Assembly: GCF_014334335.1 (NCBI RefSeq)
Contig: NZ_JACSEU010000001.1
Span: forward strand, 1,488,001 to 1,552,000
Direction: 5' to 3'
DNA from: Treponema sp. Marseille-Q3903
GTDB taxonomy: Bacteria > Spirochaetota > Spirochaetia > Treponematales > Treponemataceae
Length of the DNA stretch: 64,000 bases
Below, one piece after another: positions 55,004 to 63,803 of this stretch. The notes under the pieces were generated by a model. The model worked only from the letters and a program-made list of their open reading frames with translations. It made no database searches and was not told the DNA's origin. The position numbers were made by a program, and so were the translations under genes. How positions within the stretch are numbered: position 1 is the stretch's first letter; every line of letters starts with the position of its first letter.

Positions 55004-55729
55004 ATGAACGCTCAAGAAAAAAAGTTGATTTACAGTCTTCTCAAAACAGCAGATGCATTTTTATGTGGGTATACACGCAAAGAATTTCAAAATGAGATGA
55101 TTTTTGAAGAAGACAAAATAAAAAATACTATCTGTGACAAAATTTTCTCTCCTACTGATGACACGACTTTAAGAGAACTTTCTGCAAAAATCATGAGATG
55201 CACACGATGCGGTCTAGCGCGTACACGAAACAACGTCGTACCCGGAGAAGGTGTACCAAATCCTGACGTCATTGTCATAGGAGAAGCTCCCGGATATGAT
55301 GAAGATATGCAAGGACGTCCGTTTGTAGGAAAAGCAGGAATGCTTTTGGATAAAATGCTCGATGCAATTCAACTTGACAGAAAAACTAACTGTTTTATTG
55401 CAAATATCGTAAAATGCCGTCCTCCTGAAAACAGAAACCCTTTCCCGGATGAACAGTCTGTCTGTTTTTCTTTTCTTGAGGCTCAAATAAGCATACTGAA
55501 ACCAAAAATGATCTTGTGCATGGGCAAGGTTGCAATTGAAAAACTGATCGAGCAAAAAATCTCAGTTACAGCTTCTCACGGACAGTTTTTTGATTATAAA
55601 GGAATCCCTGTCATGGTAACATATCACCCGAGTGCTTTGCTCAGAAATCAGGAGTTAAAAAGACCTGCATGGGAAGATTTAAAGAAATTCAAATCGAAAT
55701 TAAGTGAAATGAAAGCAAATTCTGTGTAA
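55004..55729 (+). CDS. Uracil-DNA glycosylase, family 4 (iron-sulfur)
   Basis: This 241-aa protein has the family-4 UDG core. [18 protein letters not shown] provides two Fe-S cysteines, [20 protein letters not shown] is motif [18 protein letters not shown] holds the third cysteine, and YHPSALLRN is motif B. The fourth cysteine is in [10 protein letters not shown]. The enzyme removes uracil from DNA. An extra N-terminal stretch of about 60 residues precedes the first Cys pair. It sits between thiI and priA on one transcript. Confidence 0.94.
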   Translation: MNAQEKKLIYSLLKTADAFLCGYTRKEFQNEMIFEEDKIKNTICDKIFSPTDDTTLRELSAKIMRCTRCGLARTRNNVVPGEGVPNPDVIVIGEAPGYDEDMQGRPFVGKAGMLLDKMLDAIQLDRKTNCFIANIVKCRPPENRNPFPDEQSVCFSFLEAQISILKPKMILCMGKVAIEKLIEQKISVTASHGQFFDYKGIPVMVTYHPSALLRNQELKRPAWEDLKKFKSKLSEMKANSV

Positions 55730-55782
55730 AGTGAGATGAGTTTGGCGAATGAAAAAATATATCAAATATTAAAACAGTCGAC

Positions 55783-57780
55783 ATGAAATATTTAGAGATA
55801 ATCCTTAACCTCCCAATCAATCAAGGGTTTACATATTCTTATGTTCCTCCTGAAAATGAAAAACCGGAATTTGTGCCGGAAATCGGCAAACGTGCAGAAA
55901 TAATGTTCGGCAACAAAAGGACGGAAGGTTTTATCATAAACATTTTAGATAAGATTCCTAAAAATTGTCCTGTCGATGAATCAAAAATAAGACCGATAAA
56001 ACGTGTTATAGATAAGGAACCTCTTTTCGGAACCGAATTGATAGAGATGGCAAAATGGATAAGCCATTATTATCTTTGTGCTTTCGGAGAAGCTATTTTT
56101 TCAATGCTCCCGAGTGGACGAAGAGAATCAAATGCAGGAGGATTTTCATTTGAAGATGAAATCACCTCCTCAACAAAAAACAATCTTTCAGACGAACAAC
56201 AAAAAGCTGTCGATGATATTTTGAGTTCGCCTACATCATCTTCTTTGTTCCACTACATCTACGGAGGGACAGGAACTGGGAAAACAGAGGTTTTTCTTTC
56301 TCTTGCAGAAAAAATGCTCCAAAAAGGAAAAGGGATAATATATCTTGTGCCTGAAATCGGGCTGACAGGTCAAGTTATAAAAGTTGTTTCAGAAAGATTT
56401 GGAAACACGGCCGCAATCATTCATTCGGGGCTAACCCCTTCTCAAAGACTTTGTGAATGGCACAGAATTATGCACAAAGAAGCACGTGTTATAATCGGCA
56501 CTCGTTCAGCGATTTTTGCGCCTGTTCCTGAGCTCGGACTTATAATAATAGATGAAGAACACGACGGCTCATATAAATCAGGGAACAACCCGCGATATCA
56601 TGCACGCCAAGTTGCAATGCACAGATGTTCATCTCTCAAAATAAAACTTGTGATGGGAAGTGCGACTCCTTCTGTTGAAGCGTGGTATGGAATACAAAAA
56701 GGGACAATTTTACGCCACACACTTTCAAAACGGCTCGCAGGCGGAGAGCTGCCAAAAATTTCATGCATCGATTTGAATATTTATCAAAACGGCGGCTGTA
56801 TTTCAAAGCCTCTTGAGCAGCAGATAAAAAAAACTCTCGACGAAAAACATCAAGTTATTTTATTTTTAAATCGCAGAGGTTTTACACATTTTTTTAGGTG
56901 CAATACTTGTGGCTATGAAATCGTCTGCAAAAACTGTTCAGTTCCTATGACGTATCACAAAAATGAAAACAAACTCAAATGTCATTACTGCGGATGGTCA
57001 ATTCATCCTCCTTCTAGCTGCCCAAAATGCGGCTCAATTGATATCGGGACGAGCGGTTTCGGGACGGAATTTATAGAAGCGGAAACACGTTCAAAATTTC
57101 CAAATGCAAAAATTATCCGCATAGATACAGATACAGTAAAAAATAAAAAAGAACTTCTTGCATATTTAGATGATTTTAGAGATGGAAAATACGATATAAT
57201 GCTTGGAACGCAGATGGTCGCAAAAGGGTTAAATTTTCCAAATCTTCAGCTTGTCGGCGTTATCATGGCGGATGCCGGACTTCACATGCCTGACTTTCGC
57301 GCAGGAGAGAGGACATTTTCGTTGATCACACAAGTTGCCGGACGAGCGGGACGTTATTTTCCTGACGGGAAAGTGATTGTCCAAACTTACAGCCCAACTC
57401 GTGAACCTGTTTTATACGCATGCACAAACAGAATCAGCGATTTTTACGATTACGAAATAAATCAGCGCGATATCTTAGACTTTCCACCTTTTACAAGGCT
57501 TTTGAGAATTGTTTTTAGAAGCTATAACAAAACAGCCGCAGAAGATACAGCGTATGATGCAGTTAAAATATTAAAGCAGAACGCACCAAAAGGAATGGAA
57601 CTGATTGGACCTGCTCAATGTCCGATTGAAAAAATCAATTCGTCGTGGCGGTATCAGATTTTACTAAAAGGAACGTCAATTGTACCGTTGCAATCAGCCG
57701 CAAGAAAATTATTATTCGATTACAGACACGACAATAAAGTCTACATAGAATACGATGTTGACCCAGTCAGCCTGCTTTAG
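55783..57780 (+). CDS. priA: Primosomal replication restart helicase PriA
   Basis: This is a 665-aa helicase. The N-terminal DNA-binding domain precedes Walker A GGTGTGKTE (161-169) and the DEEHDGSYK box (from about residue 256). An eight-Cys zinc region follows (CNTCGYEIVCKNC, CHYCGWSIHPPSSCPKCG). Later motifs are GTQMVAKGLNFPN and QVAGRAGRYFPDGKV. PriA reloads the replisome at stalled forks. The ribosome site is weak, and the gap from the glycosylase is 53 bases. It ends 10 bases before the converging trpS stop, leaving no room for a classic terminator. Confidence 0.97.
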   Translation: MKYLEIILNLPINQGFTYSYVPPENEKPEFVPEIGKRAEIMFGNKRTEGFIINILDKIPKNCPVDESKIRPIKRVIDKEPLFGTELIEMAKWISHYYLCAFGEAIFSMLPSGRRESNAGGFSFEDEITSSTKNNLSDEQQKAVDDILSSPTSSSLFHYIYGGTGTGKTEVFLSLAEKMLQKGKGIIYLVPEIGLTGQVIKVVSERFGNTAAIIHSGLTPSQRLCEWHRIMHKEARVIIGTRSAIFAPVPELGLIIIDEEHDGSYKSGNNPRYHARQVAMHRCSSLKIKLVMGSATPSVEAWYGIQKGTILRHTLSKRLAGGELPKISCIDLNIYQNGGCISKPLEQQIKKTLDEKHQVILFLNRRGFTHFFRCNTCGYEIVCKNCSVPMTYHKNENKLKCHYCGWSIHPPSSCPKCGSIDIGTSGFGTEFIEAETRSKFPNAKIIRIDTDTVKNKKELLAYLDDFRDGKYDIMLGTQMVAKGLNFPNLQLVGVIMADAGLHMPDFRAGERTFSLITQVAGRAGRYFPDGKVIVQTYSPTREPVLYACTNRISDFYDYEINQRDILDFPPFTRLLRIVFRSYNKTAAEDTAYDAVKILKQNAPKGMELIGPAQCPIEKINSSWRYQILLKGTSIVPLQSAARKLLFDYRHDNKVYIEYDVDPVSLL

Positions 57781-57790
57781 AAAATCAATA

Positions 57791-58891
57791 TCATATGACC
57801 ATATTCATTCGTTCGCGGACTTCTTCAAGAGTCTTTTGAGCGATCTCTCTTGCCTTTGCGGCGCCGTCTGTAAGAACTTTTCTTATATATTCAGGTTCTT
57901 TTTCAAGTTGAGCACGTTTTGTGCGAAGAGGACGGAGATTTTCATTCAACGCTTCAGTCAAAGTATTTTTGAGCATTCCCCCTCCACCGTCGCCGATTCT
58001 CTCTGCAATTTTTTCAGGAGATTCTCCGGTGCAAAGGGAAATCAAAGTCAAAAGATTTGCAACTTCCGGCCTGTTTACAGGATCATAAGTTATAAAACGT
58101 TCCTGATCGGTTTTTGCTTTTTTAATCACTTTTGCGGTTTCATCTTCTGTGGCGCAGAGCATGATTGTGTTATTTCGCGATTTAGACATTTTCTGAGAAC
58201 CGTCAAGCCCCATAATCATAGGAGTTTTAGATAGCAAAACTTCAGGCAGCGGAAACACAGACTCTTTTCCGACGTCAGTGCAGAATTTTTTGTTAAAACG
58301 GTTTGCAATTGTGCGAGTCATTTCAATATGAGGAAGCTGGTCTTTACCTGCCGGAACAACATTACCTTTGCAAAAAAGAATATCTACAGCTTGATGAACA
58401 GGATACGTATACATTCCCGCATTGACATTTGTGAGCCCTGCCGACAGAATCTCTTCTTTTACAGTTGGGTTTCGGCTCAATTCCGCATTTGAAACCAATG
58501 TCAAAAAAGGAATCATAAGCTGGTTTGCTTCAGGCACATAACTGTGCGGATATATGATTACATCCTGTTTTTCAACGTCAATTCCGGCAGCAAGATAATC
58601 TATTACAAGTTGTTTTGTATTTTGACTGATTTTGTCAAATGCATCGTGGTCTGTCAGAACTTGATAATCTGCAATCAAAATCATAGTTGGAACGCCTAGT
58701 TTTGCAAGTCTTACACGATTTTGCAGTGAGCCAAAATAATGACCGATATGTAGACGACCTGTAGGACGGTCTCCTGTGAGAACTCTATATTTTTTAGGAT
58801 TTTTGATCAAATCCTCTTCAAGTTTTTTGCTGCGTTCGATTGCGGCTTCATAACTTTTATTTATATCTGTGTACTGAATTTCGTCGCTCAT
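57791..58891 (-). CDS. trpS: Tryptophan--tRNA ligase
   Basis: From the ATG at 58891, preceded by AGGA, this encodes 366 aa. The HIGH motif is GRLHIGHYFG (HIGH at 48-51) and KMSKS is in GSQKMSKSRNN. It charges tRNA-Trp. An in-frame ATG at 58987 would add 32 unconserved residues and is not favoured. The N-terminal extension of about 35 residues before the catalytic core is normal for this subgroup. The 196-base gap to the LeuD-like gene holds a TATAAT at 59045-59050 but no clear -35. Confidence 0.95.
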   Translation of the reverse strand: MSDEIQYTDINKSYEAAIERSKKLEEDLIKNPKKYRVLTGDRPTGRLHIGHYFGSLQNRVRLAKLGVPTMILIADYQVLTDHDAFDKISQNTKQLVIDYLAAGIDVEKQDVIIYPHSYVPEANQLMIPFLTLVSNAELSRNPTVKEEILSAGLTNVNAGMYTYPVHQAVDILFCKGNVVPAGKDQLPHIEMTRTIANRFNKKFCTDVGKESVFPLPEVLLSKTPMIMGLDGSQKMSKSRNNTIMLCATEDETAKVIKKAKTDQERFITYDPVNRPEVANLLTLISLCTGESPEKIAERIGDGGGGMLKNTLTEALNENLRPLRTKRAQLEKEPEYIRKVLTDGAAKAREIAQKTLEEVRERMNMVI

Positions 58892-59087
58892 AACTGTTCC
58901 TGTCATAAAAAGATGTTTCTTCAAATGATAACAGAAAAAGCCTCCAGTTACAACAATTTTTTGTTTTCCTGATTTTTTGTGCGACAAGATATTTTGAATA
59001 TAACTTCAAGGTATTTTTATGTACACTTTTGAAGTAAAAGATGATATAATTTTCAATATCACTACAATTTAGGGAGTAATAATAAAA

Positions 59088-59588
59088 ATGAAAACATTTG
59101 GCGGCTCTGTGCTGTTTCTGGATCGCTCAGATATAAACACTGACGAAATTATTGAAGCAAAATATTTGGAGGAACTTCCAAAACAGGAACTGGAAACTTA
59201 CCTTTTTCAGAATCTTAAAATTGAAGGTTTTAACCCGGCAACTGATGTTGCAGGAGTAAAAGTTATAATCACACGTGAAAACTTTGGCTGCGGTTCTGAA
59301 AGAAAAAATGCTCCATGGGCGTTAGAAGTGAACGGCATCAATACAGTTGTTGCTCCCACTTTTGCTAAATCATTCAGACAAAATATGTTTGAAAATGGAC
59401 TTATGGCAATTGAAATCGATAAAAAATCTATTGCAGATATGTTTCGCACATTTGCAGATAAAGAGACAGAATGTAAAATAGTATTAAATGACGACGGAAC
59501 TGCAAAAGTAAAACTGATTGCAGGCTCTCTTTCTAAAAGCTATCAGTTCAATGTCGATGAAGCGGAAAAAGCTTTGTTCAATAAATAG
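59088..59588 (+). CDS. leuD: LeuD-like (3-isopropylmalate/homoaconitate dehydratase small subunit) protein
   Basis: This 166-aa protein has the swivelling small-subunit signature: FLDRSDINTDEIIEAKYLEE, ITRENFGCGSERKNAPWALE, VVAPTFAKSFRQNMFENGLM. The family closes the active site of an aconitase-type dehydratase whose Fe-S large subunit (LeuC) is elsewhere or absent. The usual GCGSSREHAP is changed to GCGSERKNAP. AGGGAG lies about 10 bases before the ATG. It stands alone between trpS and a terminator. Confidence 0.85.
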   Translation: MKTFGGSVLFLDRSDINTDEIIEAKYLEELPKQELETYLFQNLKIEGFNPATDVAGVKVIITRENFGCGSERKNAPWALEVNGINTVVAPTFAKSFRQNMFENGLMAIEIDKKSIADMFRTFADKETECKIVLNDDGTAKVKLIAGSLSKSYQFNVDEAEKALFNK

Positions 59589-59626
59589 AAATTAAATAAA
59601 TTTTTCAAGCAGATTAAATAATAAAA

Positions 59627-59658
59627 AAAAGCGGTTCAAAGTTTTCTGAACCGCTTTT
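59627..59658. terminator. Bidirectional intrinsic terminator
   Basis: A perfect 12-base stem (AAAAGCGGTTCA with TGAACCGCTTTT) has an 8-base loop. On the plus strand the tail is TTTTCTTATTTTC, serving the LeuD-like gene. On the minus strand the stem is followed by a run of eight T, serving the purine permease unit. It lies between the two converging genes. Confidence 0.92.
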
Positions 59659-59683
59659 CTTATTTTCACCTATTTTATAAAAC

Positions 59684-61111
59684 CTAAGCGACTAAAAAGA
59701 ATTTTACCAAGAAAATCACAGAAAGAATAAATGTAAGGATAGATACATCTTTTGCTTTTCCTGTAAACAGTTTGATTACAGTATATGTGATCAAAGCAAG
59801 CCCAATTCCGTGTCCGATAGAACCTGAAACAGGCATTGCAAGAAGCATGATGAACACAGGTGCTGTCTGTGTAATATCATTAAAATCAATGTTTTTCAAA
59901 CCGCTCAGCATTAAAATACCGACGTAAATTAACGCAGAAGAAGTTGCAGCAGCCGGAATGATTGCCGCGATTGGTGCAATAAACATACAAAGAAGGAAGA
60001 TAATTCCCGTAGTCAAAGCAGTAAGACCTGTACGTCCACCAGCTTCAACACCAGATGCAGATTCAACGAATGTAGTCACTGTTGAAGTTCCTGTACATGC
60101 ACCGGCAACTGTACCAACAGCGTCGGCAAATAAAGCTTCTTTCATGTTTGGCATGTTGCCATCTTTATCAAGCATATTAGCTTTTGAAGCAGTTCCGACC
60201 AAAGTTCCAATTGTATCAAACATATCTATGATACAGAAAGTAACAATCAAAGTGATGATTGTAAACCAACCGATCTGAGCTGCGCCTTTGAAGTTGATTT
60301 TGAACAATGTGTTTTCAGCCATGTCTTTAAACTGCGGAACCCAAGATGCGCTAGAAAGGCTTGCAAACGGATTTGTGTGGAAAAAAACAATCTCACCGAC
60401 CCAGTAGATGATAGACGCAACGAGCATTCCAATAATTACACTTCCTTTTATTTTATAACGAGAAAGGATGATGATTGTGAACAAGCCCACAAACATTGTT
60501 ATCACTGTCAAAACCATCATACTGTAGCCGGAACCCATTGAAATTTTTGCAAATCCGGCAGTCAAAGCTCCAAAGAAATCTCTCAAAACAAAGAACGGAC
60601 CGCCTTTATCAGAATATATTCCGCAATTAGAACCAAGCCCGATATTCATAAGCATAAGACCAATTGCAGGTCCAATTCCAAGTCGAACGCCAAGTGGTAT
60701 TGCATTTACAATTTTATCGCGGATATTCAAAACAGAAAGAAGAACAAAAATAATACCTTCAATAAGGATTATCACAAGACCAGTCTGAAATGATTCTGTA
60801 TATGAAAGACCTGTAATCGACACAATCTGTGCTGTAACAAAGGCAAAAAAGCTATTTAAACCCATGCCAGGAGCCATTGCAAAAGGTTTGTTAGCAAGAA
60901 ATGCCATTACAAACATACCGATTGCCGAAGCGATACATGTGGCAAGGAAAATACCGTTCCATAACCCCTTGCCACCATTCTGGCTAAAACCTGTAAGAAG
61001 ATTTGGGTTTAAGGCAATGATATAAGCCATTGTCATAAAAGTTGTAAGACCGGCAACAATCTCTGTTTTTACAGTAGTCCCGTTCTCCTTAAGTTTGAAA
61101 AACTTTTCCAT
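59684..61111 (-). CDS. NCS2 family purine permease (AzgA-like)
   Basis: From the ATG at 61111, preceded by AAGGAGG, this encodes 475 aa with about twelve membrane segments. It shows MAYIIALNPNLLTGFSQN, the MAPGMGLNSFFAF motif and ASGVEAGGRTGLTALTTGI of the AzgA-type branch. Such proteins import guanine and hypoxanthine (or adenine) by proton symport. It is separated from rnfB by 67 bases, so it may be read from its own promoter or from the Rnf transcript. No purine riboswitch is visible in the gap. Confidence 0.9.
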   Translation of the reverse strand: MEKFFKLKENGTTVKTEIVAGLTTFMTMAYIIALNPNLLTGFSQNGGKGLWNGIFLATCIASAIGMFVMAFLANKPFAMAPGMGLNSFFAFVTAQIVSITGLSYTESFQTGLVIILIEGIIFVLLSVLNIRDKIVNAIPLGVRLGIGPAIGLMLMNIGLGSNCGIYSDKGGPFFVLRDFFGALTAGFAKISMGSGYSMMVLTVITMFVGLFTIIILSRYKIKGSVIIGMLVASIIYWVGEIVFFHTNPFASLSSASWVPQFKDMAENTLFKINFKGAAQIGWFTIITLIVTFCIIDMFDTIGTLVGTASKANMLDKDGNMPNMKEALFADAVGTVAGACTGTSTVTTFVESASGVEAGGRTGLTALTTGIIFLLCMFIAPIAAIIPAAATSSALIYVGILMLSGLKNIDFNDITQTAPVFIMLLAMPVSGSIGHGIGLALITYTVIKLFTGKAKDVSILTFILSVIFLVKFFLVA

Positions 61112-61178
61112 AAAATTTTCCTCCTTTTTTATGGATAACAATATTTAACATACCTATCTAATCAATTTACAGACTCAA

Positions 61179-61976
61179 TTAGAGAAGTACTAAAACCTTG
61201 TCAACACAAGCTTTTACACATTCTCCGCAGCTTGTGCATTTTGAGTAGTCAATAATCGGAATACCGCTTGAAAGATCGATTGCATTTTCTGGACATTTTC
61301 GGACGCACATGCCGCACTTAAAACATCCGGCAGAACAATCTTTACGGATCTGAGGTTTGTTGTCTGAATAACATGAACAACGCGCAATTGCACCTTTAGT
61401 ATCGGCGTCAATAAGCCTGAAAAGATTTTTTGGACACGCCTTTGCGCATTTTCCACATCCTGTACATTTAGATTTATCTACGACAGGAATACCGTCTTCA
61501 CTCATGTGCAGCGCATCGAATGGGCAAACTTTTACACAGTCGGCAAGCCCAATACATCCAAAGGCACATTTTTTTGTACCATTCATGACAAGGTTCGCAC
61601 CTTTACATGTCTGAAGTCCATGGTACTCACCTTTAGACAAAGCGCACTCTTTTGTGCCGTGGCAGGCAAGAAAAATGATTTTAGGTTTTACTTCCACACC
61701 GGCAGTTCCAAGTATTTTTGCGACTTTTTCTGCACATGAAGCACCGCCGGCAACACATCCACTTGCAGGAACATCACCTTTAACTACGGCGCGGGCAAAA
61801 GCGTCGCAACCTGCAAGCCCGCAGCCTCCGCAGTTAGCTCCCGACAAAACTTCACGAACTCTGTCAACTTTCGGGTCCGTATCTACGTGGAAAATCTTTT
61901 TAAAAAGACCGAGCAAGACTCCGAGAACAAAAGCGATTACGACTGCACAAATAATTGTATAAATTATTGTATTCAT
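61179..61976 (-). CDS. rnfB: Rnf complex subunit RnfB (multi-cluster ferredoxin)
   Basis: This 265-aa protein has an N-terminal membrane helix (about 5-25), a four-Cys cluster domain GANCGGCGLAGCDAF, and further ferredoxin-type pairs (CTGCGKCAKACP, CFKCGMCVRKCP and CTSCGECVKACV). RnfB accepts electrons from ferredoxin and passes them to the membrane part of the complex, which pumps Na+ or H+. It is the last subunit gene of the operon, 8 bases after rnfA. Confidence 0.95.
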   Translation of the reverse strand: MNTIIYTIICAVVIAFVLGVLLGLFKKIFHVDTDPKVDRVREVLSGANCGGCGLAGCDAFARAVVKGDVPASGCVAGGASCAEKVAKILGTAGVEVKPKIIFLACHGTKECALSKGEYHGLQTCKGANLVMNGTKKCAFGCIGLADCVKVCPFDALHMSEDGIPVVDKSKCTGCGKCAKACPKNLFRLIDADTKGAIARCSCYSDNKPQIRKDCSAGCFKCGMCVRKCPENAIDLSSGIPIIDYSKCTSCGECVKACVDKVLVLL

Positions 61977-61984
61977 TTTGCTAC

Positions 61985-62572
61985 CTATTTTATCAATCCC
62001 TTGAAGCCGAGAAATGCCAAGCTCAAAAGCGAGGCTGCAATAAATAAGACAGGAGTTCCTTTAAAACTCTGTGGAATCTTTGCGATTTTAATGCGGCTGC
62101 GGACACCGCTCATGATTACCATACTGATTAAAAATCCGAATGCTGAGCCAAATGCGTAAACAAGACTCTGCCCGTAATTGTAATTTTTATTTATACAATT
62201 GATAGTCACTCCGAGCACAGCACAGTTAGTCGTAATCAAAGCGAGATAAACGCCCATCGCACTGTACAGTCCCGGAACCATTTTTTTAAGGAAAAATTCG
62301 ACGAGCTGCACTAAAGACGCAATCACTAAAATAAATAATAAGGTTTGAAGAAATTGAAGCCCAAGCGGAACCATAACAAAATAATAGATAGGCCACGTAA
62401 CGGCTGTTGCAAGAATGATTACGAATGTCGTCGCAAGCCCCATTCCTGTCGCTTTTTCCGAATCGTTTGTCATTCCAATAAACGGACAGATTGCCAAATA
62501 CTGAATGAATACGACGTTATCTATGATAGCAGATTTTATGAAAATCTTGAGTGTCTCGATCAATATGTCCAT
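61985..62572 (-). CDS. rnfA: Rnf complex subunit RnfA
   Basis: This 195-aa protein has about six membrane segments, including NNVVFIQYLAICPFIG-like IIDNVVFIQYLAICPFIG and LITTNCAVLGVTINCINKN, both RnfA signatures. The membrane cysteines (NCAVLG, ICPF) match those that bind the shared Fe-S cluster with RnfE. An AAGGAGG site precedes the ATG at 62572; the TTG in front is not needed. It follows rnfE by 12 bases. Confidence 0.95.
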   Translation of the reverse strand: MDILIETLKIFIKSAIIDNVVFIQYLAICPFIGMTNDSEKATGMGLATTFVIILATAVTWPIYYFVMVPLGLQFLQTLLFILVIASLVQLVEFFLKKMVPGLYSAMGVYLALITTNCAVLGVTINCINKNYNYGQSLVYAFGSAFGFLISMVIMSGVRSRIKIAKIPQSFKGTPVLFIAASLLSLAFLGFKGLIK

Positions 62573-62584
62573 CAATCTGCCTCC

Positions 62585-63205
62585 TTATCTATTTTTTTTT
62601 GTTTTACGCGCGTTGTAAAATTGAACAGCAGCGCCAATCACACCGAAAACCAAAAAGCCGCCCGGAGCGCTGTTGAATAATCCGATTCTGTAAGATTCAG
62701 GGATAACTTCAATTTTAAGCGATGTGCCGGCGAGCAAAGTCCCCGCGCCCAAAAGTTCACGGAACAAAGAAATCGATACCATAACGATAGTGTAGCCTAT
62801 TCCCATTCCAAGTGCATCTAAAATTGAATCTCCTATGCTGTTTTTAGACGCAAATGCTTCTACACGTCCCATGATGATACAGTTTACAACAATCAGCGGT
62901 AAAAAAACGCCAAGCGCATTGTAAAGAGAAGCTACATATGCCTGCAAAACAAGCTGAACAATTGTAGTAAAAGCCGCAATTATGATGATAAAAACAGGAA
63001 GACGAATCGCGGATGGAATAAGTTTTTTAAAAATACTGATGACAATTTCACTCATCATCAAAACGAACGTCATGCTGACTCCCATTCCAAGTCCGTTAAA
63101 AATGCTTGTTGTGACACCTAAAGAAGAGCAAAGTCCGATATTCAGAACAAGAAGAGGATTCTCCACAAGGAAACCTTTTGTAAAGATTTTAAATTTGTTA
63201 CTCAT
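62585..63205 (-). CDS. rnfE: Rnf complex subunit RnfE
   Basis: This 206-aa membrane protein has ENPLLVLNIGLCSSLGVT and LIVVNCIIMGRVEAFASKNS, the RnfE hallmarks that mirror RnfA. It is a mirror-image half of the membrane core with RnfA. Its start overlaps the rnfG end by 8 bases (63198-63205). The 3' end has a hydrophilic KTKKNR tail. Confidence 0.95.
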   Translation of the reverse strand: MSNKFKIFTKGFLVENPLLVLNIGLCSSLGVTTSIFNGLGMGVSMTFVLMMSEIVISIFKKLIPSAIRLPVFIIIIAAFTTIVQLVLQAYVASLYNALGVFLPLIVVNCIIMGRVEAFASKNSIGDSILDALGMGIGYTIVMVSISLFRELLGAGTLLAGTSLKIEVIPESYRIGLFNSAPGGFLVFGVIGAAVQFYNARKTKKNR

Positions 63206-63803
63206 AGTCGTGCTCCTTCATGTACTTTATCAAAGATTGAGTTCCTTCAGAAACCATATCTCCAAGCCCCTTGCTCGTGATTGTAGCGCCTGAAATTGCA
63301 TCAAAATTCGAGCCATCTTTAAATCCATTTATTGCAGATTTTCCTGTGAACTGACCGTAAAAAGTTTTACCGCTTGGAAGTTTGAATGTCGAATCATTTG
63401 CTTTTAGACCAAAACCCGGAGAATCTGAAAGTTCAAGAACTTGCATTCCCGTGATTGTTCCGTTTGTGTCGATGCCGACTATTATTTTTCCCTTATCATA
63501 AGTTGGACCTGAAACTTGGGCAACACCGCCGATCACTTTTCCGTCTTTTTTGGCAAGATAAAAATCGCTTATTGTAATCGCATTTGTAGAAGCAGGTTCA
63601 AAATCGGAGATTTGTGCAAAACTGTCCGCACTTTCAAAAACTTGACGCATAGCTTCATTTGCTTTATCAATCTGATTCTGAGCGATTTTTGGAGCGGTAA
63701 AATTATTCACAACAGCAAGGACTGCGCACGAAACGACAGCATAACAGACCAGAATAAGCCCAAGTCTGAGCATTTCTCCTATGCCTGAATTTTTAAGGCT
63801 CAT
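63198..63803 (-). CDS. rnfG: Rnf complex subunit RnfG (covalent FMN)
   Basis: This 201-aa protein has an N-terminal membrane helix (about 12-34) and a periplasmic FMN-binding domain with the covalent-flavin motif in FDAISGATITSKGLG; the Thr of SGAT carries FMN. It contributes to electron transfer across the complex. Its ATG overlaps the rnfD stop (ATGA). An AGGAGGAAC ribosome site lies upstream, within rnfD. Confidence 0.95.
   Translation of the reverse strand: MSLKNSGIGEMLRLGLILVCYAVVSCAVLAVVNNFTAPKIAQNQIDKANEAMRQVFESADSFAQISDFEPASTNAITISDFYLAKKDGKVIGGVAQVSGPTYDKGKIIVGIDTNGTITGMQVLELSDSPGFGLKANDSTFKLPSGKTFYGQFTGKSAINGFKDGSNFDAISGATITSKGLGDMVSEGTQSLIKYMKEHDYE

Noticed and set aside
57755-58234. 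159-residue frame antisense to trpS
   Set aside because: Begins inside the end of priA, overlaps a clear synthetase and has no family features.
57791-58987. Longer TrpS starting at 58987
   Set aside because: The extra 32 residues are unlike the family, and AGGA precedes the ATG at 58891.
59029-59050. TTGAAG with TATAAT as a promoter for the LeuD-like gene
   Set aside because: The spacing is only 10 bases, too short for a sigma70 promoter; the TATAAT alone may still be a -10.
61112-61178. Possible purine riboswitch before the permease
   Set aside because: The gap is only 67 bases and lacks the conserved core; only an imperfect TCTAAT/ATTAGA inverted repeat is present.
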